From Helicobacter sp. 10-6591 (lineage in GTDB: Bacteria > Campylobacterota > Campylobacteria > Campylobacterales > Helicobacteraceae): a stretch of DNA of 59,941 bases. The stretch covers positions 1 through 59,941 of the forward strand of contig NZ_NHYK01000010.1 of the NCBI RefSeq assembly GCF_003288805.1, given 5' to 3'. Each line of letters starts with the position of its first letter. Within the stretch, counting starts at the first letter, position 1. The translations under genes were made by a program, and so were the position numbers. Shown here piece after piece: positions 1-9,160 of this stretch. Below the pieces are notes generated by a model that saw only the letters and a program-made list of their open reading frames with translations, was not told the DNA's origin and did no database searches.

Positions 1-1
1 A

Positions 2-79
2 TATGTGAGAAAAAACACTTTAGGAAATAAGGAACGCCAAAAACATTGGGAAGCGCAATATTACGAGCATAATGCTTAA
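2..79 (+). CDS. C-terminal end of an unidentified protein (partial)
   Basis: An open frame enters from the left edge and ends at TAA 77-79, encoding 25 residues that finish in HWEAQYYEHNA. The charged, Trp/Tyr-containing composition looks like real protein. The frame converges on nadA, which is on the other strand. The family cannot be recognised from so short a tail. Confidence 0.4.
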   Translation, partial: YVRKNTLGNKERQKHWEAQYYEHNA

Positions 80-110
80 AATTGGTTTAAGGGAGAGAGC
101 AATGTGTGGA

Positions 111-1124
111 TTATGATAATTCCAACATTCTATCTAGCGCTATTTTTGCCCATTTTTGTGTGTCATTATCCAGCTTTATTTCATTGATTGGTGCTCCATC
201 TTCGTAGGCAAGCAAACAATCAAGCAAATCTCGTAAGTTTGTTTCATTCATTGTAGGGCACTCAGGTTTTGTGCTGGAAAGCACAAAGGTTGTATTTATC
301 CCATTGAGTTTAGGTCGCAAACGATTGACGAGATTAAATTCTGTGCCAACTGCAACTTTTTGCTCTAATGGTAGGCTTCGTACATATTTTATAATCTGAC
401 TCGTAGAACCGACAAAATCTGCAAGATTCACTACTTCTGGCGCGCACTCTGGATGGACTACGATTTTTATATCTTGGAATCTCTGGCGGTAAAATTCAAT
501 ATCTTTCACACTAAAAAGTTGATGTACAGAACAGAATCCATCATAACAGACCACATCACTTTCAAGAATCTCCTCTTTGCTGGCGTTTCCAAGTACACAA
601 GAACTTTTCCCATCTATTGTTGCTAGATTCTGCCCTAAACATTTGTCTGGAAGAAAAAAAATCTTTTTACCCTGGGTCTTAGCAAAATCAAAAATCTTTT
701 TTGCATTTGCGCTTGTGCAGACAAGCCCACCCATTTTAGCTACTTTTGCTTTGACATCAGCATTTGAGTTGATGTAGGTAATAGGAAAAATTTGATTGAT
801 CCCGTGATTTTGCAGAAGCTCTATACTTTTGTCAAAATACTCAGAATCTATCATACGTGCCATAGAGCAGCATGCCATTTTTGGCATTATGACACGTTTG
901 TTTGGAGCAAGGACTTTCACACTTTGTCCCATAAATGCCACGCCACAAAATACAATGAGATTCTTCTGACTTTGCGATGCTTTGGAGGAAAGTTCCAGAC
1001 TATCTCCACATAAATCTGCAATCTCTACAATCTCATCTCTTTGGTAGTAGTGTGCTACGAGTAGTGCATCAAGTTTTTTTGTAAGTTCTTTGATTTTTGT
1101 TTTGAGTTGTGTGTTGGCTGTCAT
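111..1124 (-). CDS. nadA: Quinolinate synthase NadA
   Basis: NadA condenses iminoaspartate with dihydroxyacetone phosphate to give quinolinate, the second step of de novo NAD synthesis in the cytoplasm. It is an oxygen-sensitive [4Fe-4S] enzyme. The 337-residue protein is full length. It has the N-terminal AHYYQ motif (about residue 24) and three cysteines in the expected contexts: C86 in ACCSMA, C198 in GFCSVH and C289 in ECPTMNE. These are the likely cluster ligands. The psd gene lies 12 bp upstream on the same strand, an order also seen in Helicobacter pylori (psd-nadA-nadC). nadC would lie beyond the left edge or elsewhere; the 25-codon tail at the left edge is on the other strand, so nadC does not directly follow nadA here. 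Confidence 0.96.
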   Translation of the reverse strand: MTANTQLKTKIKELTKKLDALLVAHYYQRDEIVEIADLCGDSLELSSKASQSQKNLIVFCGVAFMGQSVKVLAPNKRVIMPKMACCSMARMIDSEYFDKSIELLQNHGINQIFPITYINSNADVKAKVAKMGGLVCTSANAKKIFDFAKTQGKKIFFLPDKCLGQNLATIDGKSSCVLGNASKEEILESDVVCYDGFCSVHQLFSVKDIEFYRQRFQDIKIVVHPECAPEVVNLADFVGSTSQIIKYVRSLPLEQKVAVGTEFNLVNRLRPKLNGINTTFVLSSTKPECPTMNETNLRDLLDCLLAYEDGAPINEIKLDNDTQKWAKIALDRMLELS

Positions 1125-1136
1125 TAAAGTCCCTAT

Positions 1137-1919
1137 CTAATTAATGTATCCTATGTTTTGGGCAAATTTTACAATCTGCTGTGTCGCAACGTTTGGTGTA
1201 AAATCTTGTATGAAGAGCACAATAGTGCTTCCCATCTCAAACATTCCAAGTTCATCGCCTTTTGCAACTTTTATGGGTGTAGCATAGGTATAAGTTTGGT
1301 TGGCTCTCTTAGCATTAGTTTTTATCTTGGGTTCGCAGTGGAATATGATTGATCCGACATTCAGAGCGCCTATCGCGACAAAATATATTTTCTTGCCATT
1401 TGGCATTTTCGCTTTCACCACAATGCGCTCATTTTTGACAAATAAATTTTGCACGCGCATAAGTGAAGGCATATTTACAGGTCTCAGACACCCGCCAAAA
1501 TACCGAATCTCTTCGATTTCTAAATCACAAGGTGCGTGATATCGATGATAGTCTCTTGGAGAGAGATAAAAATTAAGATAAAAAAAATCACAGTCTAAGT
1601 TTTCACCTAAAAGCTCGCTTATGCTGTATTGCATACTTTTGATTTGCAGCGCCTTGCCTTCAGTAGTAAGTGCAGATTCTGTAATAAGTGAATCTGTTGG
1701 AGAAATAAGCTGGGTTGGGGACATATCGAAGGTACGCTTTGTTTTTAGGCGGCGCGTAAAAAGTGCGTTGAGATTCTTGAATCTTGTCGTTTCAAATTCA
1801 TCTAAATTGATACGAAAAATTCTGACATATACAGAATTTATAAACTCCTGTATTGGTGTAGGGAAGCAAGTTTTAGCAAAAGAGCCAAAAATACGAGAAC
1901 AGATGTTGCTCAAAAACAT
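1137..1919 (-). CDS. psd: Phosphatidylserine decarboxylase proenzyme
   Basis: Psd decarboxylates phosphatidylserine to phosphatidylethanolamine, the main Helicobacter phospholipid, at the inner membrane. The precursor cleaves itself at a Gly-Ser bond to make the pyruvoyl cofactor. The cleavage motif appears as MGST near residues 229-232, with Met in place of the usual Leu of LGST. The conserved LSPRDYHRYH segment lies near residue 120. I place the start at ATG 1919 and not the upstream GTG at 1925, because an AAGGAG box sits five bases before the ATG. That gives 260 residues. It is probably co-transcribed with nadA downstream and the transporter gene upstream. Confidence 0.95.
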   Translation of the reverse strand: MFLSNICSRIFGSFAKTCFPTPIQEFINSVYVRIFRINLDEFETTRFKNLNALFTRRLKTKRTFDMSPTQLISPTDSLITESALTTEGKALQIKSMQYSISELLGENLDCDFFYLNFYLSPRDYHRYHAPCDLEIEEIRYFGGCLRPVNMPSLMRVQNLFVKNERIVVKAKMPNGKKIYFVAIGALNVGSIIFHCEPKIKTNAKRANQTYTYATPIKVAKGDELGMFEMGSTIVLFIQDFTPNVATQQIVKFAQNIGYIN

Positions 1920-1928
1920 AAACACTCC

Positions 1929-2477
1929 TTAATGCGGATTGGTAAGAATATTTTTACCGCGGATAGCTAAAGCATAGAAAAATGGTGTATTACAAAAACT
2001 AAGGATAGCCTTTATACTGTAATCAGCGAGAATCATAAAAAGAATATCTCCAAGAGGTTTTGTAAATAAAAATGCGATATGAAAAAATATCATTGTATCA
2101 ATGAGCTGAGAGAGCATAGTAGCAGCATTACTGCGCAAATACCAAATGCGAGGAAATTTTTCTTTAAGGTAGAAAAATACATATACATCGAGTATTTGCG
2201 AAGCACAAAACGCACATATACTCGCGATTGCTATACGAAATTCTGCAGCAAAAATGCTTGGGATAAATGCAAGTACTAACCCCAAGCGGAGTGTTTGTAA
2301 CACCTGTTTCCTAGAATATTTTTCACTAAGGATATTCATAAGCAAAAAGCTTAACGGATAAGTGAGTGCGCCAAAAGTGAGATGGGTATTAAAAATTGGA
2401 TATTGCACACTGAAGTTTGCTAAGACAATGATAGCGGCAAACAAACAAGCACTTAAAATAAAGGTCTTTTTACTCAT
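1929..2477 (-). CDS. YhhQ/VUT-family queuosine precursor transporter
   Basis: This is a small inner-membrane protein with about six hydrophobic segments. It belongs to the YhhQ (vitamin uptake-like, DUF165) family, known to import preQ0/preQ1 for queuosine-tRNA synthesis. The family signature SQLIDTMIFF is present in the second half, along with the PLSFLLMNILSEKYSRK segment in the first loop. The frame is open to 2537, but the ATG at 2477 (MSKKTF) begins directly before the first membrane helix. The extra 20 residues at the longer start are polar, and a ribosome site before 2537 is not evident, so the start is uncertain. The frame also overlaps the upstream lipoprotein gene, suggesting coupled translation. 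Confidence 0.85.
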   Translation of the reverse strand: MSKKTFILSACLFAAIIVLANFSVQYPIFNTHLTFGALTYPLSFLLMNILSEKYSRKQVLQTLRLGLVLAFIPSIFAAEFRIAIASICAFCASQILDVYVFFYLKEKFPRIWYLRSNAATMLSQLIDTMIFFHIAFLFTKPLGDILFMILADYSIKAILSFCNTPFFYALAIRGKNILTNPH

Positions 2478-2533
2478 TGTTATTTCTTTGGGGTTGGGAT
2501 TTTTTGCTTGTGTTCTGCCTAGCATTGATTTCA

Positions 2534-3412
2534 TCATATAGAGGAACTGAGTTGTTTATATAAAAGCACGCCAATTTTTTTTATAAGTTTATCCGTTTGT
2601 TTGTGTGGCAAGCTTGCAGAAAATTGTGTCAAAAAGGTATTTTGCGCATTGCAGTCAGTGATTTTCAATGTTGCATTGAAAGTAAGATCTGTGACGGATT
2701 GTAATGTATCAAAACTAAAATATGCTTTTTGGGTTGCTCGGGAATCTAGTGTGTAGAACTTTAATAATTCTCTTTCTATGGTTGCTTGTATGTTGGATAC
2801 CTGTATGTCTGTGCTGAGAGAATCTTTAAAGATGAGTGCTAATTTTGGTTTTGGTGTATTGTGTTGCCATAATTTTTCATAAGATGACGAGGGGGTTTGT
2901 ATCCCAAATACACCAAGATAGCTCTCCAATTCTTGCAATTCTTTGAGGTAGGATTCTAATTTGCTTAATTGGTTGATATTGAGATCCTTGCACTTGAATC
3001 CTAATGCTTCAAGTGCAAGGAGAACTTTTTTTTGCTTGTCTTTGATTTCCCTGATAAAATCATTTTTTGTCATTTGTGCCTGTACATAGTAGGTTTTTTT
3101 GACAAGTTCTTGTTTGAAGCTCACATTACTGAGAGTCGTGGTGTTGATGGTTTTTTGAATATTTTGATGTGTAGCGCTAGATTGCACCCCATTAACAAAA
3201 CTTTCTTTAAAGCTTGTATGGGAGCTTATATCTACTTTGATAGCAGAAAGCATATCGTTGATTGCATTATCCTTTGCATTTTGTAAGTCAGGGCTACTGC
3301 CAACTCCATAGAGGTTTGCTGTATCACTTTGTGTTGCATAATACCAGTGCGGTGGATTCTCTTTACAAGAACCCAATAAAATTGCACAAGAGAGAATCTT
3401 AAAGATTCTCAT
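2534..3412 (-). CDS. LPP20-like outer-membrane lipoprotein
   Basis: This is a secreted lipoprotein with a short signal peptide (MRIFKILSCAILLGSC) ending in an LLGSC lipobox, so the mature protein starts at Cys16. After it come HWYYAT and a region of YGVGSS plus repeated Ala/Asn-rich helices, the pattern of the LPP20/COG3018 family of surface lipoproteins. I chose the ATG at 3412. A GTG at 3460 would add 16 residues ahead of an otherwise complete signal peptide. Its neighbours are an LpoB-like and a COG3014-like lipoprotein, a trio that recurs in other Proteobacteria. Function is not established. The context suggests a role in peptidoglycan synthesis or the outer membrane. Confidence 0.75.
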   Translation of the reverse strand: MRIFKILSCAILLGSCKENPPHWYYATQSDTANLYGVGSSPDLQNAKDNAINDMLSAIKVDISSHTSFKESFVNGVQSSATHQNIQKTINTTTLSNVSFKQELVKKTYYVQAQMTKNDFIREIKDKQKKVLLALEALGFKCKDLNINQLSKLESYLKELQELESYLGVFGIQTPSSSYEKLWQHNTPKPKLALIFKDSLSTDIQVSNIQATIERELLKFYTLDSRATQKAYFSFDTLQSVTDLTFNATLKITDCNAQNTFLTQFSASLPHKQTDKLIKKIGVLLYKQLSSSI

Positions 3413-3471
3413 AGAGTTCTTACTTGAGATTTTTACAAAGTTTGTATTCTTTAATTTCACTTAGAGTCCTA

Positions 3472-4074
3472 TCACCAAGTTACAGAGCTATTAGATCCGA
3501 CTTTGATGATGTTTGCTTCATCATCCCATATCACTTCGCCAGTTTCAAGGTTGAGTAGGGTTAAGAGAAAGAAATAGTCTGTGCGCTGTTTTTTGCCTAC
3601 TTTGACATTTTTTTGCCAAATTTTGCCTGACAAAGAGAGCTGGGCTCCTTGGAGTCGTCCTTTTTCTATTACGCTGTATTGGTTGTATTCGTCATTATCA
3701 CGTGTGGCTTCGCGGATTCTATCAACCATCTTATCTTGCTTGGCGCCTGTGCCTGCAAGCGCTAAAGAAAGCTTGAATTTTCCGCTATTACGCATATCCC
3801 GTGTTATTTTACGACTGAGTTGCTCGACATCAACTACCTGCATAGTGTCATTGACTATATCTGAGATAACAAGTACTTTTGGCTGTTTGATATTGCGCAC
3901 ATATGGGGTGTCTAGAAGAGATTGCACAGATTTTTGGACTACAGATTCTATATCGTGGTAATCCAATCCCATGCTTGTATAGGATTTAGAATCTGTAATA
4001 TCCACATATTTTGGTTTGCTACAAGCACTAAAAAATCCCACCAAAATAGCCATACAAAGCAATGATTTTTTCAT
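3472..4074 (-). CDS. LpoB-like penicillin-binding protein activator lipoprotein
   Basis: The protein has a signal peptide and lipobox (GFFSAC), followed by a domain resembling LpoB (COG3417), the outer-membrane lipoprotein that activates the peptidoglycan synthase PBP1b in enterobacteria. The matching features are VLVISDIVNDTMQVVD, the GKFKLS strand, and the C-terminal LTLLNLETGEVIWDDEANIIK block. AAGGAG lies six bases before ATG 4074, so that start is preferred to the in-frame ATG at 4098. Length is 200 residues. It sits between the COG3014-like and LPP20-like genes. Activator function in Campylobacterota is inferred from the family. Confidence 0.82.
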   Translation of the reverse strand: MKKSLLCMAILVGFFSACSKPKYVDITDSKSYTSMGLDYHDIESVVQKSVQSLLDTPYVRNIKQPKVLVISDIVNDTMQVVDVEQLSRKITRDMRNSGKFKLSLALAGTGAKQDKMVDRIREATRDNDEYNQYSVIEKGRLQGAQLSLSGKIWQKNVKVGKKQRTDYFFLLTLLNLETGEVIWDDEANIIKVGSNSSVTW

Positions 4075-4121
4075 GATGTACTCCTTATGATTCTGCAAAG
4101 TTAGTTGCCTTTTTGTGTGCG

Positions 4122-5525
4122 TTATTTGTTTTGTTTCGTATAGAGAATTTGCGCACTGAAGCTACCTTGACGCAACCTAAGATAGACAATATTATCATTT
4201 TTTTCACACAAAACCAACCCTTGCTTTTCGCACTCTTGGCTTATTTCAAAGCTCAAAAGAGTTTGTTTGGAGTTTTTGAGTTCATAGATTCCTTGTGTGT
4301 TTTCTAGCTGTGCGACATAGACTTTATAAGGCAAGACGCTGGTTGTCCGCACATCAGCATTTGTTGTAGCGCTGGAGTATAAAAGCCCTATGAGAGCACC
4401 ATACACATCAAGCTGATCGCTTAGATTTGATTGGATGATAGCCTTGATGATTGCTGAGCTTACCGCTCTTGCATGGATAAATGGCAACTGCTGGTTGAAT
4501 TCATTGGCAATTACCCCTTCAAAATCTGCTATGAGTGAAGTTTCAGAGATGTGTTGGGAATCTTTTGTGACATGAAGGTTTGTATAAAAGCTTTTTGCAT
4601 CCTTTAAAAAGGGCAAAGCAAGTCCTATGTGTAAGATTCTGTCATTGAGCAAATATGCTGGAAAGTTCAAGGCAATCTCTTCTTTGATAGGGCTTTGTCC
4701 TTCTTCTATAATCAACCAAGTGTGAGGTTTGAATATGCGATTTTGGCGCTCTTGTAAGATTGCAATATCTTGATTGATGATTTGTGCATTGCTCATGCCA
4801 TAGGCTTGTTTGTAGAGATCAAGAGCTTTGGCATTATCAGATTCGAGCATGAAAAATAATCCTGATGCATAGCTTACTGCTGGATTGAGAAAATTCCTAT
4901 AAGCTTTGAATTTATCGATGTTTGTGTAGTTTTGCTGGAGATAAGAATCCAGTCCTTGGTTTGTAGAACTGTAATCAATCTGGTTGAAATTAGAATCTTT
5001 GGCATTTTCTTGTTGCTGTGCTTGCATGGCTTTTTGTATATCTTTACTGAAATAATCTTTTGCTCTGCGCTGCCTGTCATTTGCGCGGTTAAACTCAACC
5101 CGTGCAAGCGCTAGATTCCCTTTTTGCATACTGAGGAGAGCTTTGTAGTAATTAAGCAGCACACCCTCATACATATTCCCGCGATAGGTTTTGGCATTTT
5201 CATTCACAAGGATTGCAGCAGTATCTGCGAATAATCCAGAAAATAGACCTTGCGCTTCGTATTGGCTAAATAGCTGCTCGCTTTTATCCAAAAGCTCAAA
5301 GCTATCTTTCTCATTAAGTTGTAAGCCCACTATTCCTGCTTGCATGCTCCATAATAATGCATCCTTGCTTTGAGACTTGTCCTTTGCTATTTTGTAAGCT
5401 TTAGGCAAATCTCCTTGGTAATAGCTTTCTGTGAAGCTTTGCATCAAATCTTTATGCGAGCAGCCACCAATGACTATGCATAGCAAAAATAAAAAGCAAG
5501 ATAATCTTTTGTCTTGTAGCGCCAA
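4122..5525 (-). CDS. COG3014-like lipoprotein of unknown function
   Basis: This 467-residue lipoprotein begins with an uncommon TTG start (a GGGA stretch lies upstream) and a signal peptide ending in IGGC. The N-terminal half is made of helical, TPR-like segments (GDLPKAYKIAK, YKALLSMQKGNLALARVEFNRANDRQ). The C-terminal half is predicted strand-rich. The layout and the NRANDRQRRAKDYF segment match COG3014. It is the first gene of the three-lipoprotein set (COG3014, LpoB, LPP20), transcribed divergently from ribBA. The conserved trio suggests an envelope complex, possibly one that regulates cell-wall synthesis. No catalytic motif is visible. Confidence 0.75.
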   Translation of the reverse strand: MALQDKRLSCFLFLLCIVIGGCSHKDLMQSFTESYYQGDLPKAYKIAKDKSQSKDALLWSMQAGIVGLQLNEKDSFELLDKSEQLFSQYEAQGLFSGLFADTAAILVNENAKTYRGNMYEGVLLNYYKALLSMQKGNLALARVEFNRANDRQRRAKDYFSKDIQKAMQAQQQENAKDSNFNQIDYSSTNQGLDSYLQQNYTNIDKFKAYRNFLNPAVSYASGLFFMLESDNAKALDLYKQAYGMSNAQIINQDIAILQERQNRIFKPHTWLIIEEGQSPIKEEIALNFPAYLLNDRILHIGLALPFLKDAKSFYTNLHVTKDSQHISETSLIADFEGVIANEFNQQLPFIHARAVSSAIIKAIIQSNLSDQLDVYGALIGLLYSSATTNADVRTTSVLPYKVYVAQLENTQGIYELKNSKQTLLSFEISQECEKQGLVLCEKNDNIVYLRLRQGSFSAQILYTKQNK

Positions 5526-5642
5526 TACAGATTCCCAAAAATATTTATTAAGAGATATTCCAAAACTATATGTTAAGAAAATGCAAATGTAGTCTGTTGT
5601 TACTTAAACTTCAAGAAAGCTATGTAGCGCTATTTCTTGGGG

Positions 5643-5648
5643 TATAAT
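5643..5648 (+). promoter_or_regulatory. -10 box for ribBA
   Basis: A perfect TATAAT hexamer preceded by GGGG lies 33 bases before the ribBA start, in the divergent intergenic region (5526-5681). No clear -35 element is visible, which is normal for Campylobacterota promoters. No FMN riboswitch structure was recognised in the short leader. Confidence 0.6.
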
Positions 5649-5681
5649 GCAAAAAATTTTTTGAAGGTCTAAGTAAAGATT

Positions 5682-6752
5682 ATGTACGCACAAAGAATGA
5701 AAGAAGCCTTAGAAGCTATTAGAGCAGGTGAGATTATTATTATTATGGATGATGAAGATAGAGAGAATGAAGGTGATTTGGTGATGGCTGGGATTTTCAG
5801 CACACCTGAAAAGATAAATTTTATGGCAAAAGAAGCGCGCGGGCTTATTTGTGTGTCTTTGACTAGTGATATTGCGACAAAACTAGAGCTTTCCCCAATG
5901 GTAAAAAACAATAGCTCAAACCACGAAACTGCTTTTACTATATCTATTGACGCAGCGGAAGCAAAGACGGGAATTTCAGCATATGAACGCGATTTGACTA
6001 TACAGCTTTTATGTGCTGAACACAGTCAGCCAAAAGATTTCGTGCGTCCAGGACATATTTTTCCGCTTATTGCAAAAGAAGGTGGCACCCTTGTGCGCAC
6101 TGGGCATACAGAAGCAAGTGTAGATGTTTGTAAACTAGCAGGAATAAAGCCTGTGAGTGTGATTTGTGAGATTATGAAAAACGACGGAACAATGGCACGT
6201 AATAATGACCTAACAGAGTTTGCAAAGCAACACAATCTCAAAATCCTTTATGTCTCAGATGTGATTGCATACCGATTACAATTTGAGAAACTCATTACTC
6301 TTCATAAGAAAGAGCAAAGTGTTTTCTTGGGTATGGCTTGTATGAAATTGACTTTTATTGACAACTTCAACAGAGAGCATATTGTATATGTGTATGGGAG
6401 CAATCTTGAGAATCCATTAGTGAAATTCCATGCGATCCAAAAAGACTACCAGTTTTATGAGCAATCACAAGAAGTGCGAGAGAGTTTTTTGCAAGGTGTG
6501 AAAATGCTACAGAATCAAGGTGGTTATCTTGTGTGTCTTGACAGCCCACAATCACAGGATGTGAAGACACTTGGTATTGGCGCGCAGATTCTCCGAGAAA
6601 TGGGAATTGAGAGTTTTAAACTCTTGAGTTCTAGTGAGAATAGTCAAGGCGCTCTTAGTGATTTTAGGACTTTAAGTGGTTTTAATCTCAATCTGACGCA
6701 AAAAGTCTTGCCTAAAGGATCTTTTAAGCATTCTAGATTGAATCTAATTTAG
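5682..6752 (+). CDS. ribBA: 3,4-dihydroxy-2-butanone 4-phosphate synthase with degenerate GTP cyclohydrolase II-like domain
   Basis: The N-terminal ~200 residues are a RibB domain, which converts ribulose 5-phosphate to the four-carbon unit of riboflavin. Visible motifs are DDEDRENEGD (about residues 23-32), GHTEASVD, and the HETAFTISIDA loop. The C-terminal ~150 residues sit where RibA lies in fused RibBA proteins. They lack the Cys-rich zinc site and the GDxxxSxRCDCG signature of GTP cyclohydrolase II, so only the RibB activity is expected. The same degenerate arrangement is known in H. pylori, where a separate RibA exists. The gene converges with napA. Confidence 0.9.
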   Translation: MYAQRMKEALEAIRAGEIIIIMDDEDRENEGDLVMAGIFSTPEKINFMAKEARGLICVSLTSDIATKLELSPMVKNNSSNHETAFTISIDAAEAKTGISAYERDLTIQLLCAEHSQPKDFVRPGHIFPLIAKEGGTLVRTGHTEASVDVCKLAGIKPVSVICEIMKNDGTMARNNDLTEFAKQHNLKILYVSDVIAYRLQFEKLITLHKKEQSVFLGMACMKLTFIDNFNREHIVYVYGSNLENPLVKFHAIQKDYQFYEQSQEVRESFLQGVKMLQNQGGYLVCLDSPQSQDVKTLGIGAQILREMGIESFKLLSSSENSQGALSDFRTLSGFNLNLTQKVLPKGSFKHSRLNLI

Positions 6753-6790
6753 AGAAGTTCGTCTAAGAGGTGGGGTGGGCAACCACGTGT

Positions 6791-7228
6791 TTAGTTGAGC
6801 TGTGCTTGAAGCATCCAAATAGCTTTTTGTAGATTTGCTACATTTTCATCAGCATAAGCTGCAGTAATTTTATCGTTGGCTTCATCTGCCATATTTGAAA
6901 GCTCCAAAAAAGCATCTAAAAAATATTTATAATCACTTAGAATCGCTTCCATTATTCCTCTTGAGTCGAATTCTGTTGAAGAGACTTCTTTGATTTTAGC
7001 GTTTTGTAGAATTTGTTGAAGTGTTACATAAGGCGTGCTTCCAAGCTGTAATACACGCTCAGCAAGATCATCAAAAATTTCTGCAAATTTCTCATAAATC
7101 TCTTGAGTTGATTTGTGTGTACTGTGAAAATCCATACCTCTCGCATTCCAATGAAAATTATGTACCTTAATATAGAATACCTGCGCATCAGCTTGAATTT
7201 GCTTGAGTTGCTCGATGACTTTACTCAT
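6791..7228 (-). CDS. napA: Dps-family ferritin-like protein (NapA-type)
   Basis: This 145-residue mini-ferritin stores iron and protects DNA from peroxide. The homologue in H. pylori is the neutrophil-activating protein HP-NAP. The intersubunit ferroxidase ligands are present: H26 in HNFHWN, H38, and D53/E57 in FDDLAER. The C-terminal YADENVANLQKAIWMLQA block is typical. AAGGAG precedes the ATG. The gene is monocistronic, convergent with ribBA and divergent from the fdh operon. Peroxide- or iron-responsive control is likely from the family, but I cannot point to an operator. Confidence 0.95.
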   Translation of the reverse strand: MSKVIEQLKQIQADAQVFYIKVHNFHWNARGMDFHSTHKSTQEIYEKFAEIFDDLAERVLQLGSTPYVTLQQILQNAKIKEVSSTEFDSRGIMEAILSDYKYFLDAFLELSNMADEANDKITAAYADENVANLQKAIWMLQAQLN

Positions 7229-7436
7229 TACTTACTCCTTGTGAGAACAGAAAAAATTTCTTAGCGATTGTTAGTCGGGCTAAGAGCGGTGGGAATTGTA
7301 AAAATATTTTGTAAATAATATTTGGGCAATTTTTGCTATCTCAAACCAATGTTTCAGTGTTACTAAATTACAATTATATTTTCATTTATATAAATGAGCA
7401 TTTTTTGCTTTATGAGTGCAGTTAGTTTTTGGCCTT

Positions 7437-7442
7437 TATAAT
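7437..7442 (+). promoter_or_regulatory. Candidate -10 box in the napA/fdh intergenic region
   Basis: The 319-base divergent region between napA and the fdh operon contains no gene. On the plus strand it has a TATAAT hexamer about 105 bases before the ATG at 7548. Further down, AT-rich sequence (TTTAAATGTAAAAAT around 7470-7490) could hold alternative promoter elements. No regulator site was recognised. Confidence 0.4.
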
Positions 7443-7547
7443 CCATCCAAAAGATAAAGAAAAATTTTACTTTAAATGTAAAAATCAGGTTTTTGTGGCA
7501 CTTTTAGATGATTTTTAAAGATTTTGAACAACCCAAAGAGAAAAAAA

Positions 7548-9137
7548 ATGCAGACTGCTACTTATTTTTCACAAAATATCTACAAAGATTTTTTAGAGAA
7601 TGATTTTTTCTCGCCACAGCAGCAAGAGATATTGCATGAAGTAAATGAGACTCGTCTTGATTTTTTACCTCTATACACACATAAGAGTGTTTTTATCAAA
7701 CCAAGAATTACCGTTGTTGGCAGTGGAGAGCTGGTTGATTCGTTCTTAGAGCGACTTGTAGAATCAAAGGCCAAAGAAGAATTTGTACATTTTGCAGATG
7801 CTGAGATTTTCCATCTTTTGCCACAAAATTTTTTGGGGTTAAATGGGAATCTAGGGAATTTTGGCGTGCTTTATACTGATACAGCTTCCCAAACCCCCCA
7901 AGTCTTAGAAGTTGCTCAAGTGGTTTTTTTTACAAGATTTGATAATGTGCCAAGCATTAAGGGTGTGCATTGGGTGAGTGATTATCCAGATCAAGATTCT
8001 CTTATTGCCTTGTTGCATAAAAATTGTGGGAGCTATGAATACCAAGCACCAATTGTGTTTGATCCAAATCTTTGTGATTACCAGCATAGAAGGATAAAAA
8101 AAGATGGTAGCGGCTATTGTTTAGCATGTGTGGATACTTGCTCTGTGCGAGGTGTTTTTCACAATGAGAAAAAAGTGGAGATAAATTTAAGCGGGATGGA
8201 TTGTGTAGCCTGCGGAGAATGTGTCAGTGTATGTCCTACTGGTGCTTTGTATCGCGAGAGTGAGAGCTTGGAATCTCTTAGTTTCCAAGCTAGAGTTTGT
8301 AAAGATTATGTATTGCTTGTGCATGCAGAGGAGGCAGTGCAAGAAATTCTTAGTGTTTTAAGAGCTTCCTCTCATCCCTTTTTGCTCCCCTTTATTATTG
8401 GACAACCAAATATTTTGAATGAAACTTATCTGCTATCTCTTGTGCAAGAGAGTGCAAGCACGATTATTCTTTATACACAAGCTCATAGTGTTCTACAAAA
8501 GAGTGTGGATGCAATCAATAATCTTTCGCAAGCAATCTTTGGGCTAGATTGTGTCTTACTTGTGCAGGATAAAAGCCAGCTAGAATCTGCTCTCAAGCAA
8601 GCTTCCCGCCTGCCACAAGCATATTTTATCTATACACCACGACAAGGAGAATCGCTCAAGGAAGTTTTTGCACAAAGAGCGCATGCATGGGTAAGAGACA
8701 ATAACTTTGGAAAGATAGATTTCACGCATTCTGCGGATATACGAATAACAGAAGATTGCACCCTTTGTCTTTCCTGTGTGGAAGCTTGCAATACAAATGC
8801 ACTTATCAATAACAACTCCTCTTTTGAGCTTTTATTCAAGCATGCGTTGTGTACAGGTTGTGGGTATTGTGTAGATACGTGTGCTGAGAAGGTGATAAGT
8901 ATGCAGTCCAATGTTTTAGATGCGAGGGGTGCAAGTTTTGCTTATGTGCAAAAAGCCAAAGATGACCCATTTAAATGTGTAGAGTGTGGAAAGATTTTTG
9001 CGACAAGCAAATCAATCATGAAAATAAAGAATCTGCTTTTTCATGCATTTGAAGGTGATTTACTCAAACAAAGAAGTATTGAATGTTGTGCTGACTGCAA
9101 GGTCAAGCTTATTTTTGGTCCTAAAGAAAATTCTTAA
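7548..9137 (+). CDS. Multi-cluster 4Fe-4S ferredoxin-like protein of the formate dehydrogenase locus
   Basis: This 529-residue protein has four cysteine motifs of 4Fe-4S type: CLACVDTCSVRG, CVACGECVSVCP, CTLCLSCVEACN and CTGCGYCVDTCAE. Near the C-terminus there is a Cys-x-x-Cys pair (CVECG) and a second Cys group (CCADC) that may bind zinc. No signal peptide is seen, so it should be cytoplasmic. The ORF opens at a TTG (7524), but AAAGAG followed by ATG 7548 is the better start. Homologues lie at the head of fdh operons in Campylobacterota. A role in electron supply or cofactor insertion for formate dehydrogenase maturation is inferred from position only. Confidence 0.8.
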   Translation: MQTATYFSQNIYKDFLENDFFSPQQQEILHEVNETRLDFLPLYTHKSVFIKPRITVVGSGELVDSFLERLVESKAKEEFVHFADAEIFHLLPQNFLGLNGNLGNFGVLYTDTASQTPQVLEVAQVVFFTRFDNVPSIKGVHWVSDYPDQDSLIALLHKNCGSYEYQAPIVFDPNLCDYQHRRIKKDGSGYCLACVDTCSVRGVFHNEKKVEINLSGMDCVACGECVSVCPTGALYRESESLESLSFQARVCKDYVLLVHAEEAVQEILSVLRASSHPFLLPFIIGQPNILNETYLLSLVQESASTIILYTQAHSVLQKSVDAINNLSQAIFGLDCVLLVQDKSQLESALKQASRLPQAYFIYTPRQGESLKEVFAQRAHAWVRDNNFGKIDFTHSADIRITEDCTLCLSCVEACNTNALINNNSSFELLFKHALCTGCGYCVDTCAEKVISMQSNVLDARGASFAYVQKAKDDPFKCVECGKIFATSKSIMKIKNLLFHAFEGDLLKQRSIECCADCKVKLIFGPKENS

Positions 9138-9160
9138 ATCACATCGGTACAGGAGTGGCC

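Noticed and set aside
102..116. MCGL mini-frame after GGGAGAG on the plus strand near the left edge
   Set aside because: Four codons only, overlapping the 3' end of nadA on the other strand; no support for translation.
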